Source of the DNA: UBA6165 sp044233745
Lineage (GTDB): Bacteria; Bacteroidota; Bacteroidia; Flavobacteriales_D; Crocinitomicaceae
Length of the DNA: 49,603 nt
NCBI GenBank assembly: GCA_044233745.1
Contig: JBIIJN010000011.1
Location: forward strand, 1 to 49,603
Direction of reading: 5' to 3'
In this document: positions 1-8,610 of the stretch, in pieces
Position numbering within the stretch: the first letter of the stretch is position 1
Layout of the letters: every line of letters starts with the position of its first letter
Notes under the pieces: generated by a model
The model's database searches: none
Seen by the model: only the letters and a program-made list of their open reading frames with translations
What the model was told of the DNA's origin: nothing
Program-made: the position numbers and the translations under genes

Positions 1-53
1 CTAATACCTTCTCAAATACCAAAACTAATTTCCTAATCCTCTAATTCGGGGTG

Positions 54-82
54 CAAAGATACTCTCTTTTTCTTTCGCTCAA
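54..82 (-). promoter_or_regulatory. Leftward Bacteroidota-type promoter, copy 1
   Basis: Read on the minus strand this is TATCTTTG (54-61), matching the TAnnTTTG -7 element, followed by CACCC. A TTG (80-82) lies 18 nt upstream as a possible -33 element. No gene lies downstream inside the window, so the target is left of position 1. A second copy lies about 120 bp upstream. Confidence 0.55.
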
Positions 83-173
83 CAAAAAAATAAAAAAAAA
101 TTGAGACCCCGATCAGTAATAAGTAACACTCTCCATAAAATCTTTCACCAAAAACTCCCTAGAAAAGCGGGTG

Positions 174-203
174 CAAAGATACGTACTCTTTCTTTACTAA
201 CAA
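174..203 (-). promoter_or_regulatory. Leftward Bacteroidota-type promoter, copy 2
   Basis: Minus-strand TATCTTTG at 174-181 with TTG at 201-203 (19-nt spacer), the consensus spacing. The 14-bp core GGGTGCAAAGATAC is identical to the copy at 50-63 and is followed in both by a CTCTTTCTTT-like tract. Tandem copies aimed the same way suggest a strongly transcribed unit left of the window, such as a stable RNA or ribosomal operon. That target is inferred. The rest of 1-277 holds no gene. Confidence 0.6.
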
Positions 204-277
204 CACCCTTTTTATATTTTTTTTGAAAAAAGTTTTGTGGGAATTGTAAGTTGTTTAAAATAAATGAATTAAGTACA

Positions 278-1405
278 TTAAGACTGAAACATATCTTTCA
301 CTCTTTGAAAGAATCCTTTTTGATTGTCATCGGGTTGAGGCATGAAGTTCTCGCTATTCCTCAATGATTCAAGCAATTCCTTTTCTGATTTTGATAGTTT
401 TGTCGGAGTCCACACATTTAAATGAACAAACAAATCTCCAGTGCCATAGCCATGAATATTAGGCACACCTTTACCTCGCAATCTCAACATCTTTCCACTT
501 TGTGTGCCAGGATCAACTTTAATTTTGGCCTTACCACTAATAGTAGGCACTTCAATTGAGCATCCAAGAGTAGCATCTACAAAACTAATAAAGGCTTCAT
601 GATGAAGATGTTCTCCGTCTCTTCTTAAAGAGTCGTGTTGCACCTCCTCTACAACCACAAGCAAATCGCCAGGTATTCCATTAAAAGGCCCCGCATTTCC
701 TTTTCCTTGTACATTTAACTGCATGCCATCTTCTACGCCAGCAGGTATGTCAATTTCAATTACCTCCTCTTGTCTTTTGAGACCTTGGGAGTCAGCATCA
801 GAAGGCCGATGATCAATAGTTTTACCCGTACCATTACAAACGTTGCAGGTTGCCGCCGTTTGCATATGACCGAAAGGCGTTTGTGCTACACGCATCACTC
901 TACCATTTCCGTTACAAGTCGAACAAGTTTTATAGGTCACTCCATCGGCATTAACTAATTTATTGACCTTAATCTTCTTTCGAACACCATTGGCAATTTC
1001 TTCAAGCGATAATTTTATCTTAACCCTAAGATTTGTGCCTTTAACAACGCGAGAGCCACCGCGCGCGCTTCCTCCAAAACCACCGAAACCAGAGAAAGAA
1101 CCACCGAAGATATCTCCAAATTGACTGAAGATATCTTCCATATTCATTCCTCCTGAAAAGCCTCCTCCAGATGCTCCACCAACTCCAGCGTGTCCAAATC
1201 GATCATATCGCGCTCGCTTATCTGCATCGGATAAAATCTCATATGCCTCAGCGGCCTCTTTAAATTTATCTTCTGCCGCTTTATCGTCTGGGTTTTTATC
1301 TGGGTGATATTGTAATGCAAGTTTCCGGTAAGCCTTTTTCAACTCGGACTCAGTAGCTGATTTGCTCACCCCCAATACTTCGTAATAATCTCTTTTCGTA
1401 CTCAT
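278..1405 (-). CDS. dnaJ: Molecular chaperone DnaJ (Hsp40), zinc centre I missing
   Basis: Co-chaperone that delivers unfolded clients to DnaK and stimulates its ATPase; cytosolic. 375 aa. An N-terminal J domain carries HPD at residues 34-36, then comes a Gly/Phe-rich linker (about 75-118), a cysteine-rich region and the C-terminal substrate-binding domains. Canonical DnaJ has four CxxCxGxG motifs. Only two are present here, CSTCNGNG (161-168) and CNVCNGTG (187-194), matching motifs 2 and 3, which form zinc centre II. The positions of motifs 1 and 4 (zinc centre I) have no cysteines. It lies 7 nt downstream of grpE, the expected pairing. No CIRCE operator was found. dnaK is not in the window. 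Confidence 0.97.
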   Translation of the reverse strand: MSTKRDYYEVLGVSKSATESELKKAYRKLALQYHPDKNPDDKAAEDKFKEAAEAYEILSDADKRARYDRFGHAGVGGASGGGFSGGMNMEDIFSQFGDIFGGSFSGFGGFGGSARGGSRVVKGTNLRVKIKLSLEEIANGVRKKIKVNKLVNADGVTYKTCSTCNGNGRVMRVAQTPFGHMQTAATCNVCNGTGKTIDHRPSDADSQGLKRQEEVIEIDIPAGVEDGMQLNVQGKGNAGPFNGIPGDLLVVVEEVQHDSLRRDGEHLHHEAFISFVDATLGCSIEVPTISGKAKIKVDPGTQSGKMLRLRGKGVPNIHGYGTGDLFVHLNVWTPTKLSKSEKELLESLRNSENFMPQPDDNQKGFFQRVKDMFQS

Positions 1406-1412
1406 TTTTCAC

Positions 1413-1973
1413 TTATTGACCTACAACAACTTTCGCATAACGCAACACGCGCTCTTTCAAGAAATATCCCTTTTGCACAACATCAACAACCTTACCTTTC
1501 ATTTCATCTGAGGCAGGAATATTGGTAATTGCCTCATGTACTTCAGCGTCAAAAGATTGACCCATGCATTCCATTTCCAAAAGTCCTTTTTGTTTAAGCG
1601 CCAGATCAAATTTATGGTGCAAGAGTTTAAAACCTTCTTTAATAGAATCTATGTCGTGATTGCTCTCATTAGATTGGATTGCTCTTTCAAAATCATCAAG
1701 CACAACGAGCAAATCCTTTATTACATCGCCAGCTGCGAAATTTATCAAGTCAGCCTTTTCTTTTTGTGTACGTTTTCTGAAGTTATCGAAATCCGAATAA
1801 AGGCGTAAATACTTATCTTGTGCGTCTTTTAATTGCTGTTGAATTTGCTCTAGGTTGTTATCAGAATTGATATTCTCACTATTCAATTCGGCGTCAAAAG
1901 ATTCGTCGTTCACCAATTGGTCATCGTTCAATTTTTGATTTTCGTCAGCATTTATATTTTGTTCCTCGTTCAT
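1413..1973 (-). CDS. grpE: Nucleotide exchange factor GrpE
   Basis: Exchange factor that releases ADP from DnaK, completing the DnaK-DnaJ cycle. 186 aa, usual size. An acidic, Asn/Glu-rich disordered N-terminus (about 1-38) is followed by a long coiled coil (about 40-75) containing the family-typical DKYLRLYSDFDNFRKRT segment. The C-terminal beta domain ends with the typical EAITNIPA and VVQKGYFLKERVLRYAKVVV elements. It is the third gene of DUF4290-murA-grpE-dnaJ, all on the minus strand. The 120-bp gap to murA could hold its own promoter, but no TAnnTTTG match was found there. Confidence 0.96.
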   Translation of the reverse strand: MNEEQNINADENQKLNDDQLVNDESFDAELNSENINSDNNLEQIQQQLKDAQDKYLRLYSDFDNFRKRTQKEKADLINFAAGDVIKDLLVVLDDFERAIQSNESNHDIDSIKEGFKLLHHKFDLALKQKGLLEMECMGQSFDAEVHEAITNIPASDEMKGKVVDVVQKGYFLKERVLRYAKVVVGQ

Positions 1974-2093
1974 ATACGTACATTTTGTTTTTCATGCGAA
2001 CAAAAACGCTGCCATGAAGAAAATTTGGACAATATGACACCCGAAAATGGGTTGAGGAATAGAAAAGAAAGAAAAATTGTCAGAAAAGGAGTC

Positions 2094-3401
2094 TTAATTG
2101 ACACGTTTGATATCCGCGCCAATATTTCTCAAACGTATTTCAATATCCTGATAGCCTCTGTCAATTTGCTCGATATTGTGAATGGTGCTCTTTCCCGAAG
2201 CAGATAAAGCTGCAATTAACAGAGAAACACCTGCACGAATATCAGGCGAAGTCATGGTTATACCACGCAATTGGTTCTTCCTTTCCAAACCAATGACCGT
2301 GGCTCTATGTGGGTCGCAAAGAATAATTTGAGCCCCCATATCAATAAGTTTATCAACGAAGAACAAACGAGATTCGAACATTTTCTGATGAATCAATACC
2401 GAACCTTTCGCTTGGGTAGCAACCACAAGGATAATTGAGAGCAAATCAGGTGTGAAACCTGGCCAAGGTGCATCGGCGACAGTGAGAATAGAACCATCGA
2501 TAAAAGTTTCAACTTCGTAGAGGTCTTGAGAAGGAATGAACAAATCATCACCACGAAGTTCCATTTTGATACCAAGACGTTTGAAAACATCCGGGATAAT
2601 CCCAAGATTTTCATAAGAAACATCCTTTATCGTGATTTCAGATTGTGTCATAGCCGCTAAACCGATGAAACTACCAATTTCAATCATATCAGGTAATACT
2701 CTGTGGAAACAACCTCCTAATTTTTCAACACCTTGAATGACGAGCCTATTGGAACCAATGCCTTCAATTTTTGCGCCCATTGAATTGAGCATTTTACAAA
2801 GTTGTTGCAGGTAGGGTTCACAGGCGGCATTGTAAATAATCGTTTCGCCTTGTGCCATCACAGCGGCCATTACAACGTTGGCTGTTCCAGTAACGGAAGG
2901 CTCATCCAAATGAATATAGCTGCCTTTTAATTTCTCAGCCTTTACAGAATAGAAGCTATCAGAACTATCGTAATGGAACTGAGCGCCCAATTTTTCAAAA
3001 CCAATAAAATGCGTGTCTAGTCTGCGACGCCCAATTTTATCTCCGCCTGGTTTCGGAATATATCCTTCACCGAAACGGGCGAGCAAGGGTCCAACAACCA
3101 TAATTGAGCCTCTTAAACTGCCCGCTTTTTGTTTAAAATCGTAGGACCTAAGGTATTCAATTGAAACATCTTTTGCGCAAAAGGTAAAAGTGCCACGTTC
3201 AACACGGTCGACCTTCACACCCATTGCTTGAAGCAGCGCAATTTGTTTATTTACATCGATAATATCAGGAAGATTTGAGATAGTCACTTTATCCTCGGTG
3301 AGCAAAACCGCACTTAAGATTTGTAAAGCCTCATTTTTTGCGCCTTGAGGAACAATTTCTCCCTTCAATTTTTTGCCTCCAACAATCTCAAAATATCCCA
3401 T
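2094..3401 (-). CDS. murA: UDP-N-acetylglucosamine 1-carboxyvinyltransferase MurA, Asp-type active site
   Basis: First committed step of peptidoglycan synthesis: transfer of enolpyruvate from phosphoenolpyruvate to UDP-GlcNAc, in the cytosol. 435 aa, full length. The N-terminal KLKGEIVPQGAKNEAL element holds the conserved Lys-Asn pair. The loop that in E. coli contains Cys115 (PGGC) reads PKPGGDKIGRRRLDTH, with Asp at residue 121. An Asp here is known in MurA of Mycobacterium and Chlamydia and gives insensitivity to fosfomycin, which alkylates the Cys. The rest of the fold is conserved (GPLLARFGEGY, DIRAGVSLLIAAL near the C-terminus). Its start lies 2 nt downstream of the DUF4290 stop, so the two are co-transcribed. 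Confidence 0.96.
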   Translation of the reverse strand: MGYFEIVGGKKLKGEIVPQGAKNEALQILSAVLLTEDKVTISNLPDIIDVNKQIALLQAMGVKVDRVERGTFTFCAKDVSIEYLRSYDFKQKAGSLRGSIMVVGPLLARFGEGYIPKPGGDKIGRRRLDTHFIGFEKLGAQFHYDSSDSFYSVKAEKLKGSYIHLDEPSVTGTANVVMAAVMAQGETIIYNAACEPYLQQLCKMLNSMGAKIEGIGSNRLVIQGVEKLGGCFHRVLPDMIEIGSFIGLAAMTQSEITIKDVSYENLGIIPDVFKRLGIKMELRGDDLFIPSQDLYEVETFIDGSILTVADAPWPGFTPDLLSIILVVATQAKGSVLIHQKMFESRLFFVDKLIDMGAQIILCDPHRATVIGLERKNQLRGITMTSPDIRAGVSLLIAALSASGKSTIHNIEQIDRGYQDIEIRLRNIGADIKRVN

Positions 3402-3403
3402 AA

Positions 3404-4033
3404 CTATCTTTTCTTTTTAAATTTACTTTTAATTGGCTTCTTTTTTCTTAGAACATTGGACGACTGAACGCCAATAGATCGAAGTATTTGTTGGGTTGCC
3501 GTGAGCTCATCTGGATTCGACAATTGAAGTTTGCCCTCAGAAAGCTCGACCAACTGTTCGAGAATGACTACGTTTTCTACGGCCTCGTTGTTGTATGAAA
3601 TGTAGAGTTTTTTCATCAAATTGGCCAATCTGTTGGTCACAATTTCACGCTCTTCATCATTTTCAATACTCACAACATTGCTAATCATCTTTTGAACATT
3701 ATGTCCATAATGACCATAGCGAATTTTATTTTTAGGATACTTAAGCATATCTGGCTTCAAATGGATATCCTCAGCAGTTGGAATAGGGTAAGGTGACTCG
3801 ACATCAATCTTAAAATCAGACATGATAAACAAGTGCGTCCATAGTTTATGACGGTAATCATCTGTATCTCGAAGATGAGGATTCAATTGTCCCATCACTT
3901 CAATTATTGCACGAGCCGCTTTATTTCGTTCTTCGCGGCTTGGAAGTTCAATCGCGAAGTCAATCATTTTCTGCACGTTTCGACCATATTCGGGAATGAG
4001 CATTTTTGGTCGTGCGGTGTTGTATTCCATCAT
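3404..4033 (-). CDS. DUF4290 family protein
   Basis: Function unknown. 209 aa matching the Bacteroidota-specific DUF4290 family, recognised by the N-terminal EYGRNVQKMIDFAIELP, the LNPHLRDTDDYRHKLWTHL segment and the repeated YGHNVQKMI motif at mid-length. Soluble, no signal peptide. The tail is strongly basic (KKKPIKSKFKKKR), suggesting contact with nucleic acid or membrane, which is inference. First gene of the operon with murA, grpE and dnaJ; this DUF4290-murA adjacency is common in the phylum as I recall it. Two ATGs (4033 and 4030) could start it. Confidence 0.88.
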   Translation of the reverse strand: MMEYNTARPKMLIPEYGRNVQKMIDFAIELPSREERNKAARAIIEVMGQLNPHLRDTDDYRHKLWTHLFIMSDFKIDVESPYPIPTAEDIHLKPDMLKYPKNKIRYGHYGHNVQKMISNVVSIENDEEREIVTNRLANLMKKLYISYNNEAVENVVILEQLVELSEGKLQLSNPDELTATQQILRSIGVQSSNVLRKKKPIKSKFKKKR

Positions 4034-4090
4034 GGAAAAAGTTTTTTCAAAAGTAATGATTATTGCCCAATACGAGCTAAAACTCGGACA

Positions 4091-4140
4091 TAAAAAAACC
4101 GCCTCATCCGATAAGAATCAGAAGAGGCGGTAAAAAAAAT
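4091..4140 (-). terminator. Rho-independent terminator between the lipoprotein gene and DUF4290
   Basis: Inverted repeat CCGCCTC (4099-4105) / GAGGCGG (4124-4130), flanked by A-tracts on both sides in the plus sense. On the minus strand the stem is followed by seven T residues. It ends the transcript of the TPR lipoprotein gene and isolates it from the operon that follows on the same strand. Confidence 0.85.
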
Positions 4141-4153
4141 ATTTGTTTAGAAT

Positions 4154-5866
4154 CTATTTCACAATCGATGTGAAGGCAGGATTCTCAAAGAACTTGATAA
4201 ATTCTCTGTCTTTAGCAGCTTTAGCTTTCAACGACGCATCTTTAGAGAATGCTGTTTTCAAATTGTTTACAACACCGTTCTCATTGTCCTTACGCGCAGC
4301 GATGATTGCTCGCAAGTAGTATGACTTAGCATCTTCTTTTTGAGGAGAATTGTCCAAAGTTGCAGATGCAGCATCCAACTTGCCATCCAACACTTGCGCC
4401 AATGCTTTGTTGAAAGAAGCGTTTGAACCGTAACCACCAATAGCAGCTGTATACTTACCACGCTTAACGCTGATGTTAGCCAAATTGTGGTCAACTTCAG
4501 AACCAGCGCTTCTGGCTTGGTTGAACAATTGCTCTGCTTTCTTCAAGTCGCCTTGCATATAAGCAATTGCACCCAAGTTATTCAAAGTTTCTGGTGTGCT
4601 TTTGATGTTGTTGGCTTGTTCGAAATTAGATTTCGCTTCGTCCAATTTACCTTGCATGAAAAGAACAGCTCCAACGTTGTTGATTGCTCTCCAGCAGTTT
4701 GGCATATTTTTTACAGCTTCGCGGTAAACAAATAATTTGTCATTCAAATCGTCAAACAAGGTTGCAGCGAACAACAATTCTTCCAAATTCAATTTTGTTG
4801 GATTGTTTTTAGCCAAATTTTTCAATTCTTCATCAGAGAAACCAGTCAAATCATAATTGATAACGATTTGAGATCTTCTCAATTGTGGAAGGATATTTTT
4901 CTCTAAGAAAGTATAAGTCTTAGACATGTTGCGAATTTCTTTCTCGCGTTGTACTGGATCTGGATACATGCCCAATACACGGATAATCAAATTGCGCTCA
5001 TCTTCATTCATTTCTGATTTTTCCAATTCAGCTTTGAATCCAGCCCAGTCTTCACCTTTACCAGCCAATTGATAAGCTGCGTCGTCTTGACCGTATTGGA
5101 TATTCGCTTTTTTCAACATGTTTTGGAAAGCAACTTTGGCTGACTCAGCACGCGCAGTTGACAATTCATTGTTGCGACCTTCTTCACCTTCTGGAGAAGA
5201 GTAAGCAGAAATAGTAATTCCTTTCAAAGCGATTTTAGGATTGGCAACAGCCTCTGCCAACCAATTTTGGAAAGCTAACAAATCCTCTCTTTTCAATTCA
5301 TTTGCACGAACATCGCTTTTGTTTTTCTCATAGTTGATTTGAGCAGTAGAAGTTTGTTGAGTTACACGAACGAACTTATCTTTTCCAATCAGTACGCGAA
5401 CATCATTTTGCAACAAATAAGGTGTTATGATTGTACCATCTGCCAATTTAATTGGTCCAAAAGTTTCTTTTTCTTTACCTTTTTTGAAAGCGGCTCCAGA
5501 AACTGTTAGATCTGCTGCTTCCATTGAAGGATGATACGGCACCATTTGCGTGTAAGTAAATTTACCACCTGGCTTGTATTGAATTGTTTGACCATTACCT
5601 TCGGCTTTTTCACCTTTAAATTCGATTGGAGCTAATTCGATATCACCGATCTTTGGAGTAAACTTGGCAGTAATCTTCTTACCCAAACCTTTTTCAGGAA
5701 AGGTGCCTTCGATTTTCACTTTCACACTATCACCGTGCATTTCCAATGGATTTGGCGTAACTTTATACTCAACGTCTTTCATTACGTCGCAGCTAAAAGC
5801 AACAAAACCTAGTAATGCTGCATAAATCGATGCTTTAAATAACGATTTCTTTTTCATCTTAATCAT
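4154..5866 (-). CDS. TPR-containing lipoprotein with OmpA-like segment
   Basis: Probable envelope protein of 570 aa. A signal peptide ends in a lipobox-like AFSC followed by Asp, so lipidation is likely. Mature N-terminal region of beta type (about 25-180), then an OmpA/MotB-like segment (ITISAYSSPEG ... NNELSTARAESAKVAF, about 217-253) that resembles the peptidoglycan-binding motif, then tetratricopeptide repeats (about 370-500, for example INNVGAVLFMQGKLDEAKSNF and LNNLGAIAYMQGDLKKAEQLF). The role is not known; a scaffold between outer membrane and cell wall is a reasonable inference. Stands alone, with a good promoter (5889-5918) and its own terminator. The ATG three codons in (5857) is an equally good start. 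Confidence 0.85.
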   Translation of the reverse strand: MIKMKKKSLFKASIYAALLGFVAFSCDVMKDVEYKVTPNPLEMHGDSVKVKIEGTFPEKGLGKKITAKFTPKIGDIELAPIEFKGEKAEGNGQTIQYKPGGKFTYTQMVPYHPSMEAADLTVSGAAFKKGKEKETFGPIKLADGTIITPYLLQNDVRVLIGKDKFVRVTQQTSTAQINYEKNKSDVRANELKREDLLAFQNWLAEAVANPKIALKGITISAYSSPEGEEGRNNELSTARAESAKVAFQNMLKKANIQYGQDDAAYQLAGKGEDWAGFKAELEKSEMNEDERNLIIRVLGMYPDPVQREKEIRNMSKTYTFLEKNILPQLRRSQIVINYDLTGFSDEELKNLAKNNPTKLNLEELLFAATLFDDLNDKLFVYREAVKNMPNCWRAINNVGAVLFMQGKLDEAKSNFEQANNIKSTPETLNNLGAIAYMQGDLKKAEQLFNQARSAGSEVDHNLANISVKRGKYTAAIGGYGSNASFNKALAQVLDGKLDAASATLDNSPQKEDAKSYYLRAIIAARKDNENGVVNNLKTAFSKDASLKAKAAKDREFIKFFENPAFTSIVK

Positions 5867-5888
5867 TTTACTTATTTGATTTCGGGCA

Positions 5889-5918
5889 CAAAATTACTCT
5901 AAAATAATTAGCCACCAA
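5889..5918 (-). promoter_or_regulatory. Promoter of the TPR lipoprotein gene
   Basis: Minus strand: TTG (5916-5918), 19-nt spacer, TAATTTTG (5889-5896). This is an exact match to the -33/-7 Bacteroidota promoter pattern and the best-formed promoter in the window. It lies 22 nt upstream of the first ATG. Confidence 0.75.
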
Positions 5919-6119
5919 GTTTTTAAGAAAATTTTACATTAAATGAAAAACCTTGATTTACAAGTAATAAAGAAAATTTAATAACACGAGCGCAATTAGT
6001 TTGGAAGTATTTAGGGTCGAAACAAGGACAGAGACATTAATTCCTTTCTCTGATTTCAATTGAGGTGTGTAAACAGATAAAAGGTTTCATAGAAGAAAAA
6101 AAGGTTTACAGAATTTCCT

Positions 6120-6127
6120 TACTTTTG
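6120..6127 (+). promoter_or_regulatory. -7 element upstream of the E1 dehydrogenase
   Basis: TACTTTTG followed by CA, 13 nt before the ATG at 6141. No convincing -33 TTG at the usual distance. Confidence 0.55.
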
Positions 6128-6140
6128 CAGCCTAAAATAG

Positions 6141-8588
6141 ATGAATATGCCAAAAGTTGAGTCAGCATCCGTTACCCAAGCGTTATCTTTCGAGGATTTC
6201 AAAAATGAAGTTTTAAATGATTTTAGAATTGCAAGTATTTCTAGAGAAGCATCCATATTAGGGCGTAAGGAAGTATTGACGGGAAAAGCAAAATTTGGAA
6301 TTTTTGGAGACGGAAAAGAAGTGGCTCAATTGGCTATGGCGAAACACTTTCAGAATGGAGACTTCCGCTCGGGATATTACCGCGACCAAACATTCATGTT
6401 TGCAGTTGGCAACTTAACGGTTCGGCAATATTTTGCTGGACTCTATGCAGATACAGACGTTGACCGCGAGCCACAATCTGCGGGCAGACAAATGGGTGGA
6501 CATTATGCCACGCGCAATGTGGATGCTGATGGGAGTTGGAAAAATTTGATGGAACAGAATAATAGCTCTGCAGACATTTCTCCAACTGCTGGTCAGATGC
6601 CTAGACTTCTTGGATTGGCACAAGCTTCTAAAGTATATCGTCATCACGAATCACTAAAAGACAATCCGGCATTCTCAAAATTCACCAATGGTGGAAACGA
6701 GGTAGCTTTTGGTACAATTGGTGATGCCAGTACATCGGAAGGCGGATTCTGGGAAACAATGAATGCTGCTGGAGTTCTACAAGTGCCTTTGGTGATGTCT
6801 GTTTGGGATGATGGTTATGGTATTTCAGTTCCGAAAAAGTACCAAACTACAAAAGAAAGTATTTCTGAGGCCTTGAGTGGTTTCCAAAGAACAGCTGAAA
6901 AAGCTGGATTTGAAATCTTTAAAACCAAGGGTTGGGATTATGTGCATTTGTGTAAAACATATAAAGATGCTGTGGAAATTGCCAGAAATGAGCATGTTCC
7001 CGTATTAATTCATGTGGAAGAAGTAAATCAGCCACAAGGTCACTCTACATCTGGATCGCATGAACGATACAAAGACGAAGCACGCATGCAATGGGAGAAA
7101 GATTTCGATTGTATTGCAAAGTTTAAATCTTGGATTCTTGATTACACGGTAGATGGCAAGAAATTAGCCACTGAGGATGAATTGGATACCATTGCCAAAG
7201 AAGCCAAAAAACATGTAAATGAAGAAAAAAGACAGGCTTGGCAAGATTATTCAGATTCCTTGAAAAACGATTTAGCAACGGTCTTATCATTGATTGATAA
7301 CTTAGCTGAAACCTCGGGAAAAACTGAGATTAAAGCTGTTTCCGACCAATTGCGTAAGGAAGATGGTCCTTTAAGAAGAGAAATTTTTGGAGCAGCCAAA
7401 CAAGCATTACGCATGGTTATTGGTCAGCAACTTCCAGCCCGATCAGCCATTATCAATTGGTTGGAGGCGCAAAAAAAGTTGAGTCACGACCGATACAGTT
7501 CGCATTTGTATTCGGAGGGAAAAAACAACATCGCTTCGGTAAAACCAATAGCGCCAGTTTACCCAGAGAAAGTTGAAATGGTTGATGGTAGAATCGTGTT
7601 GCGTGATTCCTTTGATGCCATTTTATCCAAATACCCAGAGACACTTTTCTTCGGTGAAGATGCGGGTGGCATTGGTGGTGTGAACCAGTCTTTGGAAGGC
7701 ATGCAAGAAAAATATGGACAACTGCGTGTTTCTGATACAGGCATCCGTGAATTGACCATTATCGGACAAGGTATTGGTATGGCCATGCGCGGCTTGCGTC
7801 CGATTGCAGAAATTCAATATTTAGATTACCTATTATACGCCATTCAGATTATTTCTGATGATTTGGCCACGGTTCAATACAGAACCAAAGGCGGTCAAAA
7901 AGCGCCATTGATTATCAGTACGCGTGGTCATAGACTTGAAGGCATTTGGCATTCAGGTTCGCCCATGGGGATGATCATCAATGCGGCGCGTGGTGTGCAT
8001 GTTTGTGTGCCAAGAAATATGACCAAAGCAGCAGGATTTTACAATACCCTTTTAAAGGCGGATGAGCCTGCCATAGTTGTTGAGCCATTGAATGGTTACC
8101 GAACAAAAGAGCCCATGCCATTGAACATTGGTGAGTTTTGTGAGCCCCTCGGTGTGGTTGATGTAACCCAAGAAGGAACAGATATAACTGTGGTTTCTTA
8201 CGGTTCTACGTTTAACTTGTGTCAGGTAGCCGCGCAGCAATTGGAGAAATTAGGCGTTTCGGTAGAATTAATTGACGTTCAAACATTATTGCCTTTCGAT
8301 ATCAATCACGACATCCGAAAATCGTTGGAAAAAACCAATCGTTTGGTGATTATTGATGAAGATGTTTCCTCTGGAGCAACAGGATTTATCTTGGACCAAA
8401 TCCTCGTGAAACAAGATGCTTATTACACTTTAGATTCCGCTCCGGTGACCATTTCTTCAAAAGACCACAGACCCGCTTATGGAACGGATGGCGACTATTT
8501 CTCGAAGCCGAATGTAGATGATATCGTGGAAGCGATTTATGCCGTGATGCATGAGGCGGAGCCGGGGAGATTTCCGGGGATATATTAA
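6141..8588 (+). CDS. Fused alpha-beta 2-oxoacid dehydrogenase E1 component
   Basis: Thiamine diphosphate-dependent decarboxylase (E1) of a 2-oxoacid dehydrogenase complex, probably branched-chain 2-oxoacid or pyruvate. 815 aa: an alpha-type domain (about 20-380) and a beta/transketolase-type domain (about 480-810) in one chain, where many bacteria have two genes. The ThDP motif starts GDASTSEGG (194-202) and ends VWDDGYGIS (221-229), so the usual metal-ligand Asn is Asp224. The beta part has FGEDAGG with the expected catalytic Glu and HSGSP. No E2 or E3 gene is adjacent, so the substrate cannot be settled from context. Single-gene unit with its own promoter. A clade-typical fusion, from my knowledge of Bacteroidota genomes. 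Confidence 0.9.
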   Translation: MNMPKVESASVTQALSFEDFKNEVLNDFRIASISREASILGRKEVLTGKAKFGIFGDGKEVAQLAMAKHFQNGDFRSGYYRDQTFMFAVGNLTVRQYFAGLYADTDVDREPQSAGRQMGGHYATRNVDADGSWKNLMEQNNSSADISPTAGQMPRLLGLAQASKVYRHHESLKDNPAFSKFTNGGNEVAFGTIGDASTSEGGFWETMNAAGVLQVPLVMSVWDDGYGISVPKKYQTTKESISEALSGFQRTAEKAGFEIFKTKGWDYVHLCKTYKDAVEIARNEHVPVLIHVEEVNQPQGHSTSGSHERYKDEARMQWEKDFDCIAKFKSWILDYTVDGKKLATEDELDTIAKEAKKHVNEEKRQAWQDYSDSLKNDLATVLSLIDNLAETSGKTEIKAVSDQLRKEDGPLRREIFGAAKQALRMVIGQQLPARSAIINWLEAQKKLSHDRYSSHLYSEGKNNIASVKPIAPVYPEKVEMVDGRIVLRDSFDAILSKYPETLFFGEDAGGIGGVNQSLEGMQEKYGQLRVSDTGIRELTIIGQGIGMAMRGLRPIAEIQYLDYLLYAIQIISDDLATVQYRTKGGQKAPLIISTRGHRLEGIWHSGSPMGMIINAARGVHVCVPRNMTKAAGFYNTLLKADEPAIVVEPLNGYRTKEPMPLNIGEFCEPLGVVDVTQEGTDITVVSYGSTFNLCQVAAQQLEKLGVSVELIDVQTLLPFDINHDIRKSLEKTNRLVIIDEDVSSGATGFILDQILVKQDAYYTLDSAPVTISSKDHRPAYGTDGDYFSKPNVDDIVEAIYAVMHEAEPGRFPGIY

Positions 8589-8610
8589 TTCTTCGATTTA
8601 GATTAAGATA

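Noticed and set aside
1974..2093. CIRCE or heat-shock operator upstream of grpE-dnaJ
   Set aside because: No TTAGCACTC/GAGTGCTAA pair. Only a weak ACCC/GGGT hairpin at about 2038-2051, without a T-tract.
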